Assembly (NCBI GenBank): GCA_964500775.1
Contig: CAZCQG010000014.1
Span: forward strand, 1-53,731
Origin: CAZCQG01 sp964500775
Lineage (GTDB): Bacteria > Campylobacterota > Campylobacteria > Campylobacterales > CAZCQG01
Length of the DNA: 53,731 bases
Direction of reading: 5' to 3'
Shown: piece after piece, positions 34,512 through 43,605 of the stretch
How positions within the stretch are numbered: the stretch's first letter is position 1
Layout of the letters: every line of letters starts with the position of its first letter
Position numbers and translations under genes: made by a program
The notes under the pieces: generated by a model
Seen by the model: only the letters and a program-made list of their open reading frames with translations
Databases searched by the model: none
What the model was told of the DNA's origin: nothing

Positions 34512-34790
34512 TTATCTGTAGTTGTAAAGTCTTGTGTTATCGAATGGAACTTCCACTACGTTGGTAGTATCTACTACATAAGGGATAAGCGCCATATGTC
34601 TTGCTCTTTTGATAGCGACTTCAACTCTCTCTTGCCATTTTTTTGAGTTACCCGTAAGCCTTCTAGGCATAATTTTGTATCTCTCGGAAAGTGAATGTTT
34701 AATGAGATCCATATCTTTATAGTTGATATAGTTGATCTTCATTTCCGTATATTTGCAATATCTTTTTGTATATCTCTTTTTTTCAGCCAT
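34512..34790 (-). CDS. rpsR: 30S ribosomal protein S18
   Basis: A 92-residue S18 with KKRYTKRYCKYTE at the start and the conserved core YKDMDLIKHSLSERYKIMPR, then RLTGNSKKWQERVEVAIKRA. It binds the platform of the 30S subunit together with S6, whose gene is two positions upstream. It is the last gene before a strong terminator. The ATG is 24 bases after the ssb stop. Confidence 0.97.
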   Translation of the reverse strand: MAEKKRYTKRYCKYTEMKINYINYKDMDLIKHSLSERYKIMPRRLTGNSKKWQERVEVAIKRARHMALIPYVVDTTNVVEVPFDNTRLYNYR

Positions 34791-34814
34791 AGTTATTACC
34801 TCTTGTAAATTTTC

Positions 34815-35327
34815 TTAGAAAGGGATGTCGTCTTCGTTGACGTCTATCTCTTTTATCTTATAATCGTTTTGGTTGCCGCTTGACTGCGCTCTGGGTTGTG
34901 CAGAGTCACTTCGCGAATAGTCGTCGTATCCGCCGCTATTGCCGCTTTGATAACCGCCGTATCCGCCGCCTTGGGCTTGTCCGCCCTCATATCCGCCCGA
35001 GTTTCTCGTGTCTAGCATCTGCATAGATTCGGCTACTACGGTGTGTTTTGAGCGCTTTTGCCCGTTTTGGTCGGTCCATTGGTCAAACTTCAACCGCCCT
35101 TCGATTAAAACCTTGCTTCCTCTTTTGAGGTATTGATTTGCTACCTCTGCGGTTCTTCCGAATAACGTCACGTCAATAAAGCAAGTTTCATCCCTCTGCT
35201 CGCCGCTCGCGTCTTTATATCTTCTGTTTGTAGCCAGCCCGAGTGTCGCTACCGCGCTACTGTTTTGGAGATACCGGACTTCTACGTCACGAGTGAGATT
35301 TCCGACCAAGATTACTTTATTGAACAT
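34815..35327 (-). CDS. ssb: single-stranded DNA-binding protein
   Basis: A 170-residue SSB with an N-terminal OB fold (MFNKVILVGNLTRDVEVRYL, FGRTAEVANQYLKRGSKVLI), a Gly/Gln/Tyr-rich flexible linker from about 115 to 150 and the acidic tip EDDIPF that recruits repair and replication partners. Its position between rpsF and rpsR is the common bacterial arrangement. Confidence 0.97.
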   Translation of the reverse strand: MFNKVILVGNLTRDVEVRYLQNSSAVATLGLATNRRYKDASGEQRDETCFIDVTLFGRTAEVANQYLKRGSKVLIEGRLKFDQWTDQNGQKRSKHTVVAESMQMLDTRNSGGYEGGQAQGGGYGGYQSGNSGGYDDYSRSDSAQPRAQSSGNQNDYKIKEIDVNEDDIPF

Positions 35328-35340
35328 AGTCCGTCCTTAC

Positions 35341-35709
35341 TTATTCGGCTTTTGCAGCCTCTTCTTTCTTAGGCTTCGCTACGGCTTTATTGACCATATC
35401 TTGCCACGCCTCAACCTCTTTTTTCTTCTCATATTTTAGAACAATAAATCTGATAATATCTTCGTTAATTCTGTAGTTTCTCTCTAATTCTAGGATAGAA
35501 TCGGGTGAAGCTTTGAAGTACATTACATAGTAATAACCTCTTTTGTTGCCTTCGATTTCATACGCTAATTGCTTAGTGCCCCAGTCTTCTACGGCTACGA
35601 TTTCGCCGCCGTCTTTTGTGATGATCTCTTTGAAGAATCCTATCTTCGCTGCGCTCTCTTCGGGAGTAAGCGTCGGTTTTAGGATAAACATAGTTTCGTA
35701 GTGTTTCAT
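35341..35709 (-). CDS. rpsF: 30S ribosomal protein S6
   Basis: A 122-residue S6 starting MKHYETMFILKPTLTPEE, with the conserved IVAVEDWGTKQLAYEIEGNK and a Lys/Glu/Ala-rich tail. The ATG at 35709 has AAGGAG 4 bases upstream; the frame runs a little further up but without a ribosome-binding site. An 8-bp hairpin in the leader (35731-35760) may be the site where S6 and S18 regulate the operon. Confidence 0.96.
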   Translation of the reverse strand: MKHYETMFILKPTLTPEESAAKIGFFKEIITKDGGEIVAVEDWGTKQLAYEIEGNKRGYYYVMYFKASPDSILELERNYRINEDIIRFIVLKYEKKKEVEAWQDMVNKAVAKPKKEEAAKAE

Positions 35710-35730
35710 AAAACTCCTTTTGGATTTCAA

Positions 35731-35760
35731 GCCCCTTTTATTGTTTGTTAGGAAAGGGAC
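35731..35760 (-). promoter_or_regulatory. hairpin in the rpsF leader, possible S6-S18 regulatory element
   Basis: On the minus strand GTCCCTTT (35760-35753) pairs with AAAGGGGC (35738-35731), including one G-T pair, around a 14-base loop, 21 bases before the rpsF ATG. No T-run follows, so it is not a terminator of holA. Leaders of rpsF operons in several phyla carry an S6-S18 binding hairpin with a CCG bulge. A CCG lies 13 bases upstream of this stem but I cannot fold it confidently. Confidence 0.45.
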
Positions 35761-35780
35761 AAGGATGGAGGCGGATTCTA

Positions 35781-36803
35781 CTAAATGATTTCTTGGAGTT
35801 TAATTAAAGTTGAAATGAAGTACGAGTTTTTATCGATCTTCCCTTTGAGCTTCATATCGAGCATCGAATTTGAAAGGATTTCAAAAAAAAACTGATACTG
35901 GTATTCATCAAAACGCATAGAGAGATTCGAGAGTTTTTCGAGCATAAATTTGGGCATATTCGATCCCGTTATTTCATAGGCATTCGGATTGCCGTTTGCG
36001 CGGATATAGCTGTAAAACATAAAAAGTTTATGGATAAAGTAGGAGATGTTGTTCAGAATCTCAATCTCGTCAATCCCCTCTTCGCTCATCTTGATAAAGC
36101 TTTGCAACACCTCTTTTTTTTGCAATAGCGCAATCACCTGCTCTTCGAAGTTTTCCGCTCCGAGACCGAAACATAGCGAGCTTAGCATTTTCGCATCCAC
36201 TTCGAGATTCTTTCCTTCTTCTTTATAGATGATAAATTTTTCTAGCTCCATCATACAGATTCCTATCTCGCCGTTGTGGACTGTGTAGAGTTGGGAGAGG
36301 AGGTACTCGCTCATATCGAGTCCAAGCTCTAATGAACGCGCTTTTAACATCTGCACGGCATCCCTTTGAAAGGGGACGTAAAAACTATAGGCAGAATCAA
36401 ACTCTTTGGCTTGGTCTTGGGTCATATAGTAATATTCGCTTGATTTCTTGTTTGGATTCTTATAAAACTCTAAAAGCAGATAGTTCGAGCCGCTCTTTTC
36501 GGCTTGTAAAATGAGATCGATGAGTTGCGATTGGGCGATTTTCGTATCGCTTTTTATGACCAAAAGCGAAGAATCACCGAAGAGCGAAGACTGCGAAAGG
36601 ATATTTTTTGCACTCTTAAAATCGTATTCGCCATAGTACATACGATAGATATTTTCGGGTGAGGTGATTTTTTTTATGAGCTTTTCGGAGTGATACGAGA
36701 TACAGTAATCGCACTCGCTCGCCAAGAAAATAGCGTTTGGAATCTTCGCCCCTTTGAGTAAGGATTCAAACGCTCTATTATCGCCTAACCTTTTTTTGCT
36801 CAA
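35781..36803 (-). CDS. holA: DNA polymerase III delta subunit (HolA-like)
   Basis: A 340-residue protein with the low-similarity three-domain plan of clamp-loader delta. The N-terminal part has YYGEYDFKSAKNILSQSSLFGDSSLLVIKSD, in which the S-LFG-xxLLVI strand is typical. The middle has LYTVHNGEIGICMMELEKFI, and a C-terminal helical collar follows. Delta opens the beta clamp so that it can be loaded on DNA. Its start overlaps the rnr stop by 4 bases; rpsF follows after 71 bases holding a leader hairpin. Confidence 0.82.
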   Translation of the reverse strand: MSKKRLGDNRAFESLLKGAKIPNAIFLASECDYCISYHSEKLIKKITSPENIYRMYYGEYDFKSAKNILSQSSLFGDSSLLVIKSDTKIAQSQLIDLILQAEKSGSNYLLLEFYKNPNKKSSEYYYMTQDQAKEFDSAYSFYVPFQRDAVQMLKARSLELGLDMSEYLLSQLYTVHNGEIGICMMELEKFIIYKEEGKNLEVDAKMLSSLCFGLGAENFEEQVIALLQKKEVLQSFIKMSEEGIDEIEILNNISYFIHKLFMFYSYIRANGNPNAYEITGSNMPKFMLEKLSNLSMRFDEYQYQFFFEILSNSMLDMKLKGKIDKNSYFISTLIKLQEII

Positions 36804-38716
36804 AGCACTTCCCCTTCGATTCTCGTGCTCCCGACATCGCTTGAGATGATTCGCACATTAATCTTGTCGAGATTCTCAATGTCATAGGGGTAGCTTCGCA
36901 AAAATATCCTCGCCCCTTGTATTTTTTCCATAACCTTTGCGATAGGTGTTTTCTCTTTGTCTATGACGACGGCTTGCACTACTTTGCCGAGATTTTTCGC
37001 CGCCCACCGCGCAAATTTCCTATCCATAAAATCCCACTCGACCTTTTGCGCTTCACGCTCTAGATTGCTGATATGCGAGACTAATGTCTCAATATCTTCA
37101 TAGATAAAATCCCTAAGCTTGGCATCACCCGCTAGATCGGCTTTTAGGATTCTGTGTAAAAGGAGGTCGGAATACCTCCGTATAGGCGAGGTAAAGTGGG
37201 TATAACTCTCAAATCCCAAGCCGAAATGTCCGAGATTTTTTGAGGAGTAGTACGCTTGTTTTTGCGCCCTGATGATGGCTCTATCCACTTCACTGCGCAG
37301 CCCTTTCTCTTCGGCATCTTTTTGGAGAGAATTGACGATAGCGTGAAAACTATCCCCTTTTTTTGCAAACACGCCGATAGCGGCAAGATCATCAAGGAGG
37401 TCTTGGAGTTTCTTGGGATCGGGTTCTTCGTGGACGCGAAAGATACTTTTATTGAGTCGCTTTGCCGCGGCGCAATTTGCGAGGAGCATACACTCTTCTA
37501 CGAGCGAATGCGAAGGGGTCTCCTCTTCGATTCTTGTTTCTAAAAGAACATTTTGGGAATCGAGCACCAACCTCGTATCGGGATTCCGAAAGTCAAACCC
37601 CTCTTCAAGTCGCTTTTTCCGTAATTTCTTTGTCACCTCATACAACGGCATCAAAAAAGAGCGCACCGAAGCATCTTCTATCTCTTTTCCTTCGATAAAT
37701 TCGTCCACCTCTTCGTAGTTATAGCGTTTCTTAATATTGATGAGGGCTTGAAAAAGCTCTTCTTTGATAGGTTTCAATGTTTTTTTATGGAGGCGTATTC
37801 TAAACACGAACGATAGTCTATTTTCTCCCTCTTTGAGTGAGCAGAGATTTTCGGAAAGCTCTCTTGGGAGCATCGGGATGCTTTTATGAGGCAAATAGAT
37901 ACTAAATCCCCGATCTCTTGCTTCTTTATCTATCGGACTAAAGCGGGTGACATATTCGCTCACGTCGGCGATAGCGACATAAAGGGTCATCTCCTCCGTA
38001 TCAAAATAGATCGCATCGTCATGATCTTTGGCACTTACCGGGTCGATAGTGATGAGCGGCATATCCCGCAAATCGACGCGATCTCTATAGAGCGAGACAT
38101 CGATGGTGTTGCCGTAGCTTTTTGCTTGATTCTGCGCCGCTTTACTAAAATCCTCATTTTTATTATACAGAGCTAGAGAAATCTTCTCATCCACGAACGG
38201 ATCGTCCAGCACCCCGAGCACCTCATCGACATCGGCGGTTTTCGTATCGATTTTGAGTACCGTGAAATCGGGGAGATTCCTAAGAGACTTGCTAGAAGTT
38301 TTGAGATGGATGGCGACATCGTTTTTTATATCTTTGATAAATATCTTTTTTCCGACGTGCTCTACATAGCAGACCATATGGGCTTTTTTTCTGTCGATGA
38401 CCACCGCCACGCGAGCGAGTACTCTGCCTCTGCGCCGACCGATGATAAGTGCAGCGACGAAATCACCCCGTTGTGCGCCGTTTAGGAGTTCTTTTGGGAT
38501 GAGGATGTCTTTCTCTCTCCCCTCTATCTCTAAAAATCCGGTGCCGTCCCTAGAGACATCCACTTTGCCGAGCGAAACGCCCTCTAAGAGTTTATATTTC
38601 CCTTTTTTATGGATAAGGAGTTTATTTTTTTTGAGTTCTTCTATGAGGTTTCGGTCTAGCTCTTTGATGCCCTCTTCATCTACACCGTGTGCAAGCTGAC
38701 CGATATTTTTATACAC
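36800..38716 (-). CDS. rnr: ribonuclease R (RNB family 3'-5' exoribonuclease)
   Basis: A 638-residue exoribonuclease. It has OB-fold cold-shock-like domains with GKVDVSRDGTGFLEIEGREK, then the RNB domain beginning near ITIDPVSAKDHDDAIYFDTE, whose Asp residues bind Mg, and FTSPIRRYSDLLLHRIL. It lacks the Lys-rich tail and S1 length of E. coli RNase R, as in other Campylobacterota. The start is a GTG at 38716 with AGGAG 8 bases upstream. It overlaps holA by 4 bases. Confidence 0.94.
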   Translation of the reverse strand: MYKNIGQLAHGVDEEGIKELDRNLIEELKKNKLLIHKKGKYKLLEGVSLGKVDVSRDGTGFLEIEGREKDILIPKELLNGAQRGDFVAALIIGRRRGRVLARVAVVIDRKKAHMVCYVEHVGKKIFIKDIKNDVAIHLKTSSKSLRNLPDFTVLKIDTKTADVDEVLGVLDDPFVDEKISLALYNKNEDFSKAAQNQAKSYGNTIDVSLYRDRVDLRDMPLITIDPVSAKDHDDAIYFDTEEMTLYVAIADVSEYVTRFSPIDKEARDRGFSIYLPHKSIPMLPRELSENLCSLKEGENRLSFVFRIRLHKKTLKPIKEELFQALINIKKRYNYEEVDEFIEGKEIEDASVRSFLMPLYEVTKKLRKKRLEEGFDFRNPDTRLVLDSQNVLLETRIEEETPSHSLVEECMLLANCAAAKRLNKSIFRVHEEPDPKKLQDLLDDLAAIGVFAKKGDSFHAIVNSLQKDAEEKGLRSEVDRAIIRAQKQAYYSSKNLGHFGLGFESYTHFTSPIRRYSDLLLHRILKADLAGDAKLRDFIYEDIETLVSHISNLEREAQKVEWDFMDRKFARWAAKNLGKVVQAVVIDKEKTPIAKVMEKIQGARIFLRSYPYDIENLDKINVRIISSDVGSTRIEGEVL

Positions 38717-38743
38717 CTATAAATCTCCTTTTTGCACAAGTCC

Positions 38744-38767
38744 AAAAAGGCTCTTCGGCAGAGAGCC
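38744..38767 (-). terminator. intrinsic terminator between the HDOD gene and rnr
   Basis: Minus strand: GGCTCT (38767-38762) pairs with AGAGCC (38754-38749) around a 7-base loop and is followed directly by TTTTT (38748-38744). It ends transcription from the HDOD gene, or could act as an attenuator for rnr, whose ribosome-binding site begins just downstream. Confidence 0.8.
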
Positions 38768-38770
38768 CGC

Positions 38771-38846
38771 GCACCTTTGGTGCTTTAATGAAACCCTTTG
38801 GATTTTCATGTTTATCGGTGTTTTTAAACATAAGGGTTTCATTAAA
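38771..38846 (-). repeat. two nested or successive hairpins in the 3' untranslated region of the HDOD gene
   Basis: TTTAATGAAACCCTT (38784-38798) and AAGGGTTTCATTAAA (38832-38846) are a perfect 15-bp inverted repeat starting one base after the HDOD stop codon. Inside it ATGTTTA (38809-38815) pairs with TAAACAT (38825-38831). Next to it GCACC-TTT-GGTGC (38771-38783) is a second perfect palindrome, followed by the terminator at 38744-38767. Confidence 0.75.
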
Positions 38847-39659
38847 TTAGTCTATGGACTTGATCGCTTCGACACTCTCTAGGAAAATGTTTTTATCGAG
38901 TTTAGCCTCTTCGACTATTTTTAACGCCGCCTCTAATTGCGCATCGGAGAATTTAGAGTAAATATTGATAAGTTTTTTTACCGCTTTGAGAGGATAGATA
39001 TATTTCTTTGCTTCATCGTAAGCTTCTTCGGAATGATTGAGGAATTTCATCGAATCAACCATCAAAGTCTCAAAATTCCAGTGTTCAAATATCTTTGCCG
39101 CTACGTCTTCGCCCGTAGATTCGAAATACTTCACCTCTACCTCGGCTATATCTGCACCATCGGTAGTAATATCTTGTTTAAATTTCTCGGCTTCTCCGCT
39201 TTTTTTGACGACATCCGCAAGGATTACCTTGCCTACTTCGAGCAAAAAGGAGGTAGGGGCAAGGACGTTTAACATATTTCTATCGATCTTGCTAATCCAT
39301 CGTACCGTCAAACCGTTTTGAATCTCTGAAACCCTGATGAAATGTTGCGCACTAATCCCATACGGGGCAAAGTCCATTTTGAAGCTACTTTTTACCGCAC
39401 TCGCTATCGCAAACCCTTTGACCGTAGCCATTCCAAAAAGCGAAACCGCTTGGGAAATCGAGGTGATCTCGCGGCTAAATCCGTATAACGGAGAGTTTGC
39501 CGATTTGAGTAAGTTTGCCGTGAGCGCCGGATCTTTCTCAACAACTCTTATGAGGTCGTTGATGCTCGAATCCGGATTGTTACATATCGCCTGTATCTTT
39601 TGAATCGCTTCAGGCATAGGGGGAAGCGATTTTACATTCTTTACTATATCCTCTTTCAT
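38847..39659 (-). CDS. HDOD domain protein
   Basis: A 270-residue protein consisting of one HDOD domain: VKSLPPMPEAIQKIQAICNN, VEKDPALTANLLKSANSPLY, ISQAVSLFGMATVKGFA and LEVGKVILADVV. HDOD proteins resemble HD phosphohydrolases but lack full metal sites and act as signalling or scaffold proteins. A FlhG- or chemotaxis-linked role is known for some Campylobacter HDOD proteins, which I cannot confirm here. It is a single-gene unit with a TATAAT box upstream and the structured 3' region downstream. Confidence 0.9.
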   Translation of the reverse strand: MKEDIVKNVKSLPPMPEAIQKIQAICNNPDSSINDLIRVVEKDPALTANLLKSANSPLYGFSREITSISQAVSLFGMATVKGFAIASAVKSSFKMDFAPYGISAQHFIRVSEIQNGLTVRWISKIDRNMLNVLAPTSFLLEVGKVILADVVKKSGEAEKFKQDITTDGADIAEVEVKYFESTGEDVAAKIFEHWNFETLMVDSMKFLNHSEEAYDEAKKYIYPLKAVKKLINIYSKFSDAQLEAALKIVEEAKLDKNIFLESVEAIKSID

Positions 39660-39698
39660 ATCACTCTTATCCTATTCTCTTTCTCTTCTTTAAAACGC

Positions 39699-39704
39699 AT
39701 TATA
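39699..39704 (-). promoter_or_regulatory. -10 box of the HDOD gene
   Basis: TATAAT on the minus strand, about 40 bases before the ATG at 39659. No obvious -35. A hairpin of low stability (39712-39735) sits just upstream, after the ppc stop codon. Confidence 0.5.
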
Positions 39705-39711
39705 ATGTTTC

Positions 39712-39735
39712 TTTTATAAAGGCACCTCTATAAAA
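39712..39735 (-). terminator. weak hairpin after ppc
   Basis: TTTTATA (39712-39718) and TATAAAA (39729-39735) pair, with a short GC-containing inner stem (AGG/CCT). It follows the ppc stop by 10 bases, but no T-run follows it on the minus strand. Confidence 0.3.
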
Positions 39736-39744
39736 ACCCTTAAC

Positions 39745-42420
39745 TTACCCCGTATTCCTCATGCCCTGCGCTATACCGACAATCGTACTTGATATTTGCT
39801 TGAGCAAGCGCTCTTGTTTCTCTTTATATTTTGCACTTTTATATTTTTTTATAAGCTCGATTTGAAAAATATTGAGCGCGGTGAGATATGGTTTTCGCAA
39901 CAAAATAGAATCACGCAAAGCATTCTCGCTCTCCAAAAGATTCTCCTCGCCTCTGACATAGAGTATCGATTCTATCGTGTCGTAAAATTCGTGTTCAATC
40001 GTATTCCATATCGTATTTTTAAGTGTCGTATCCTGCACGAAAGCACCGTAAAGCTTGGAAATATCCATCTCTGTTTTAAGCAACGCTTGTGCGACGTTGT
40101 CGATAGTAGTTTTGAAAAATGGGCACGCTTGATAGCACTCTCTAAGCTCCGTTTTTCGCGTCCCGTACAACGATTTTAAACCGCTCCCCAGTCCATACCA
40201 CGCAGGGATGATGCTCCGATTCTGCGTCCAAGCAAACACCCACGGGATTGCGCGCAAATCCTCGACTCTATTGGTGTCGCGCCGTTTGGAGGGGCGGGAG
40301 CCGATGTTTAACTGTTGGATAAAATATATCGGGGTCGCCTCTTTGAAATAGTCGATAAAACCCGGCGTGTGGTAGACCAGTTCGCGATAACTTTGCATCG
40401 ATTTGTCGCTCACCTCTTGCATCAAGGTCGTGAATTGGTTGTTTTTGCCGCAATCGATTCGGATATTAAATTTATCGTACACCGATTTTTTGAGGAGCAT
40501 CGCCAACGTCTTTTTGAAGTTTTGTTCGGCATTGTGGGGATTGAGGTATTTCGAGCTTATCACCTCCCCTTGTTCGGTCACTTTCAAATATCCGTCCACG
40601 CTTTTCGCGGGGCTTGCCAAAAGTGCGGCCTCTAACGTACCGCCGCCGCGGCTGATACTCCCGCCTCTGCCGTGGAAAAGTTTAAACTTGATTCCAAGCT
40701 CACTTTCTAGCTCCATCAAATAGTGTATCGCGCGATTGAGAGAGAAGTTACTCGCAAATATCCCGCCGTCTTTACTCGAATCCGAATACCCTATCATTAC
40801 CTCTTGGATATTATTTCTGTCCTTCAAATACTTGCCGTAATGGGGATTGTTTTTGAGCTCTTTGAGAATCTCGGGTGCTTTGCGCAAATCTTCTATCGTC
40901 TCAAATAGCGGCGTGATCGATATTCGCGTCTCTTCGCCCTCTTTCCAAAGTCCTGAGTGTCTCGCAAACCATAACACGCTAAGTAAATCTGTGCTCTCTT
41001 GCGTCATCGAGATGATAAAACTATCGATAATGTCTTTGCTTAGTTTCTCTTTTGCCCACTCGATTTTTATGAAAGCTTCGACGATACTCTCTGATTCCTT
41101 GGTGAGTTTGCCGAGCAGACTTTGGAGTTCTATTTTTGGCTTTTCTATGGCGTGATTGAGTATCTCTATCATCTTCTCTTTCGGGAGATTTGGAAAATCG
41201 CTATCGGCGACCCCTAAGTAGGAAAATATCTCGGTGATAGCGCTTTTTATAGCGTCTTTGTGTTCTCTAAAATCAAGCTGCATCAAATGGAATCCCGAAC
41301 CGATGACGAGATTCCGAAGCTCGATAAGCCCTTTTGCGCTCACGGTATCAAGCGAATCGACAAGCATATCGATGTCGGATATAAACTCTTTGGGTGAGCC
41401 GTAGGTGAACTCCACCTCGCTTAGACTATTTACCGACAAAAGTCTATTTCGGAGCTTTTGCTCCATCAAAGAGAGTTTCGCGCGAAACGGCTCTTTTTGA
41501 AAGAGCTTCTTAGAATCTTCGTCCAAATATTCGCTCTCGACCTCCAAGCTCTCTTTGAGCGCATCGGTGGGTTCGACGACGTTGGTGCTTATGGAGAGTT
41601 CTCTGCGGAGTTTTTCGACGAGTTTTATGTAGACGTTGATGATGGTTTTGTGTTGGAGCTTCATCACCTTTGTCATCACTTCGTTGGTGACATACGGGTT
41701 GCCGTCTCTATCGCCTCCTATCCAGCTACCGAGTTTGATGGGAGATTTTTTGAGCGGTGCTTGGATGATCTCTTGGAGTCGCTTGTTTGTTTTTAAAATC
41801 GCTCCCAAAACCGAGCTCTCCAAGATATAAACAAGGTTGTCAAGCTCAAAAAGGACTTCTATCTTTTGGTCGCGCACGAGGTCGCTTTTAAAAAGGAGCA
41901 TCAAGCGGTAACTAAAATCTTCATACGCGTCTTTGTTTCCGAAAGGGAAGATCTTGGCAAGCGAGTTTTGAATCTCGTGGTGGGATTCGAGGAACGTACG
42001 ACGACGTGATTCTGTAGGATGCGCCGTAAATACGGGATAAAAACGGATGCTCTCCAACACTTCTAAAATGTCATCCTTCTCAAAACCTTCGTTTTGGAGT
42101 TCATTTATCACCTTCTCTATTTGGCAATCTTCCTCGGGAATCTGCCGCTCTTCGATGATGTTTATGAGCATCAAATAGATGGAGAATATTTTTACCAGCT
42201 CCTCAAGGTGTTCAAGATTCTCTTTTTTGATAATGTCGATGGGGAGCTTTGATTCTTTTCGTGTTTTGAGAAAAATCTCCCGCAAACGCAAAAATTCACT
42301 TTTTAGCTCTGGCGAGATTCCCTCTAAGAGTCTTAGCGTCTCTTCGAGCGCAAATTTCACTTCATGATAGGTGCTACTATCGGGATTTAGGATAGAGAGC
42401 TCCTCGTGATAATCGGACAT
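39745..42420 (-). CDS. ppc: phosphoenolpyruvate carboxylase
   Basis: An 891-residue enzyme that carboxylates PEP to oxaloacetate to refill the citric-acid pathway; length is normal. Motifs: VFTAHPTESRRRTF (about 130, catalytic His), GSWIGGDRDGNPYVT, GYSDSSKDGG (about 545), FHGRGGSISRGGG (about 580, the PEP-binding Arg and His) and the conserved C-terminal QGMRNTG. Its presence suits an autotrophic or mixotrophic lifestyle, which is inference. It stands alone between the HDOD gene and yeiH, in the same direction as both. Confidence 0.97.
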   Translation of the reverse strand: MSDYHEELSILNPDSSTYHEVKFALEETLRLLEGISPELKSEFLRLREIFLKTRKESKLPIDIIKKENLEHLEELVKIFSIYLMLINIIEERQIPEEDCQIEKVINELQNEGFEKDDILEVLESIRFYPVFTAHPTESRRRTFLESHHEIQNSLAKIFPFGNKDAYEDFSYRLMLLFKSDLVRDQKIEVLFELDNLVYILESSVLGAILKTNKRLQEIIQAPLKKSPIKLGSWIGGDRDGNPYVTNEVMTKVMKLQHKTIINVYIKLVEKLRRELSISTNVVEPTDALKESLEVESEYLDEDSKKLFQKEPFRAKLSLMEQKLRNRLLSVNSLSEVEFTYGSPKEFISDIDMLVDSLDTVSAKGLIELRNLVIGSGFHLMQLDFREHKDAIKSAITEIFSYLGVADSDFPNLPKEKMIEILNHAIEKPKIELQSLLGKLTKESESIVEAFIKIEWAKEKLSKDIIDSFIISMTQESTDLLSVLWFARHSGLWKEGEETRISITPLFETIEDLRKAPEILKELKNNPHYGKYLKDRNNIQEVMIGYSDSSKDGGIFASNFSLNRAIHYLMELESELGIKFKLFHGRGGSISRGGGTLEAALLASPAKSVDGYLKVTEQGEVISSKYLNPHNAEQNFKKTLAMLLKKSVYDKFNIRIDCGKNNQFTTLMQEVSDKSMQSYRELVYHTPGFIDYFKEATPIYFIQQLNIGSRPSKRRDTNRVEDLRAIPWVFAWTQNRSIIPAWYGLGSGLKSLYGTRKTELRECYQACPFFKTTIDNVAQALLKTEMDISKLYGAFVQDTTLKNTIWNTIEHEFYDTIESILYVRGEENLLESENALRDSILLRKPYLTALNIFQIELIKKYKSAKYKEKQERLLKQISSTIVGIAQGMRNTG

Positions 42421-42472
42421 CGTTTTTCCTCTAAAATTCTATGGATTGAAGCAAGATTATATCACAGAACTC

Positions 42473-43504
42473 CTAGGACAAAGTTGCAAACTTCACGATA
42501 TAAAATCCCCCGAATATGAGCCAAAGAAAGAGAATCGCCGCCAAATAGAGCGGTTTTAGTCCGACGTTTTTAAACTTACCAAAACTCGTCTCCATCCCTA
42601 GCGCGCTCATTGCCATAGTCAGCGCGAAGGTATCGAGTGCATTGATAGTATCTACCGCGGCTTGCGGGAGGAGATTTAATGAATTAAACCCGACTACGGC
42701 GATAAAAAGGACGGCGAACCACGGGATTACGATCTTTGTTTTCTCCCCTTTGATGCCGCTAGCCGCACTCCGCGCTAGCCATAGTGAGAGGAGTACGAGA
42801 AAGGGAGCTAGTAGCATCACGCGAATAATCTTTACGATCACGGCATCTTTGCTCACCTCCTCACCAAGTGCATTACCGGCCGCTACGACGTGGGCTACTT
42901 CGTGTAGCGTCCCGCCGATGTAGATGCCCATATCCTGCTCACTAAAAGGGATATATCCCGCTTTGTACAAAAACGGATACAAAAACATCGCGATAGTCCC
43001 GAATAGCACTACCGTAGAGACGGCGACCGCGCTTTTGTAGGGTTCTGCTTTTACGACGGGTTCCGTCGCGAGTACCGCCGCCGCACCGCATATGGAGCTA
43101 CCTGCACTCGTAAGTATCGTGGTGTCGCGGTCGAGTTTGAGCACCTTTGTCCCGACGATATAGCCGATGATAAAGGTAGAAAAAACCACCGCGCTACCCG
43201 TAACGATGCCACTCACACCGACTGCTTCGATAGCCTGAAAACTCATACGGAATCCGTAAAAGACTATTGCGGTACGCAAGAGTGTTTTGGTAGAAAATAC
43301 GATTCCTTTGTGCCATTCGCTCGGGAGCTTATTGCGCAAGGTATTTGCGTATACCATCCCAAGGATAATACCGATGATAAGAGGACTGATACCGAGATTC
43401 CTAAAGAGGGCAAACTCGGCGATATAGCTAGCAGACGCTGCGAAAAGTGCTACGAATAGGATACCGCTCAACGTATTGCCGCGATTTTCTTTGCTAAATG
43501 CCAC
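42473..43504 (-). CDS. YeiH/UPF0324 family putative sulfate exporter
   Basis: A 343-residue membrane protein with about ten hydrophobic segments and the family motifs ILGMVYANTLRNKLP, AIVFYGFRMSFQAI, TSAGSSICGAAAVLATEP and GGTLHEVAHVVAAG. The start is a GTG with AGGA 7 bases upstream. Members are annotated as putative sulfate or sulfonate-derived anion exporters; transport is not shown for most. A LysR regulator is encoded divergently 101 bases away, the same pairing as yeiH and yeiE in E. coli. Confidence 0.9.
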   Translation of the reverse strand: MAFSKENRGNTLSGILFVALFAASASYIAEFALFRNLGISPLIIGIILGMVYANTLRNKLPSEWHKGIVFSTKTLLRTAIVFYGFRMSFQAIEAVGVSGIVTGSAVVFSTFIIGYIVGTKVLKLDRDTTILTSAGSSICGAAAVLATEPVVKAEPYKSAVAVSTVVLFGTIAMFLYPFLYKAGYIPFSEQDMGIYIGGTLHEVAHVVAAGNALGEEVSKDAVIVKIIRVMLLAPFLVLLSLWLARSAASGIKGEKTKIVIPWFAVLFIAVVGFNSLNLLPQAAVDTINALDTFALTMAMSALGMETSFGKFKNVGLKPLYLAAILFLWLIFGGFYIVKFATLS

Positions 43505-43605
43505 AATAGATTCCTTGCTTTTTTCCGTAACTATATCAGCACGCTTTTAATTTGTAAAATATATAATTTTTACTAATTTAATTTATTTTTTTAATAAGGA
43601 TGTCG

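Noticed and set aside
34512..35709. rpsF-ssb-rpsR as an unusual arrangement
   Set aside because: This is the common bacterial order and needs no special explanation.
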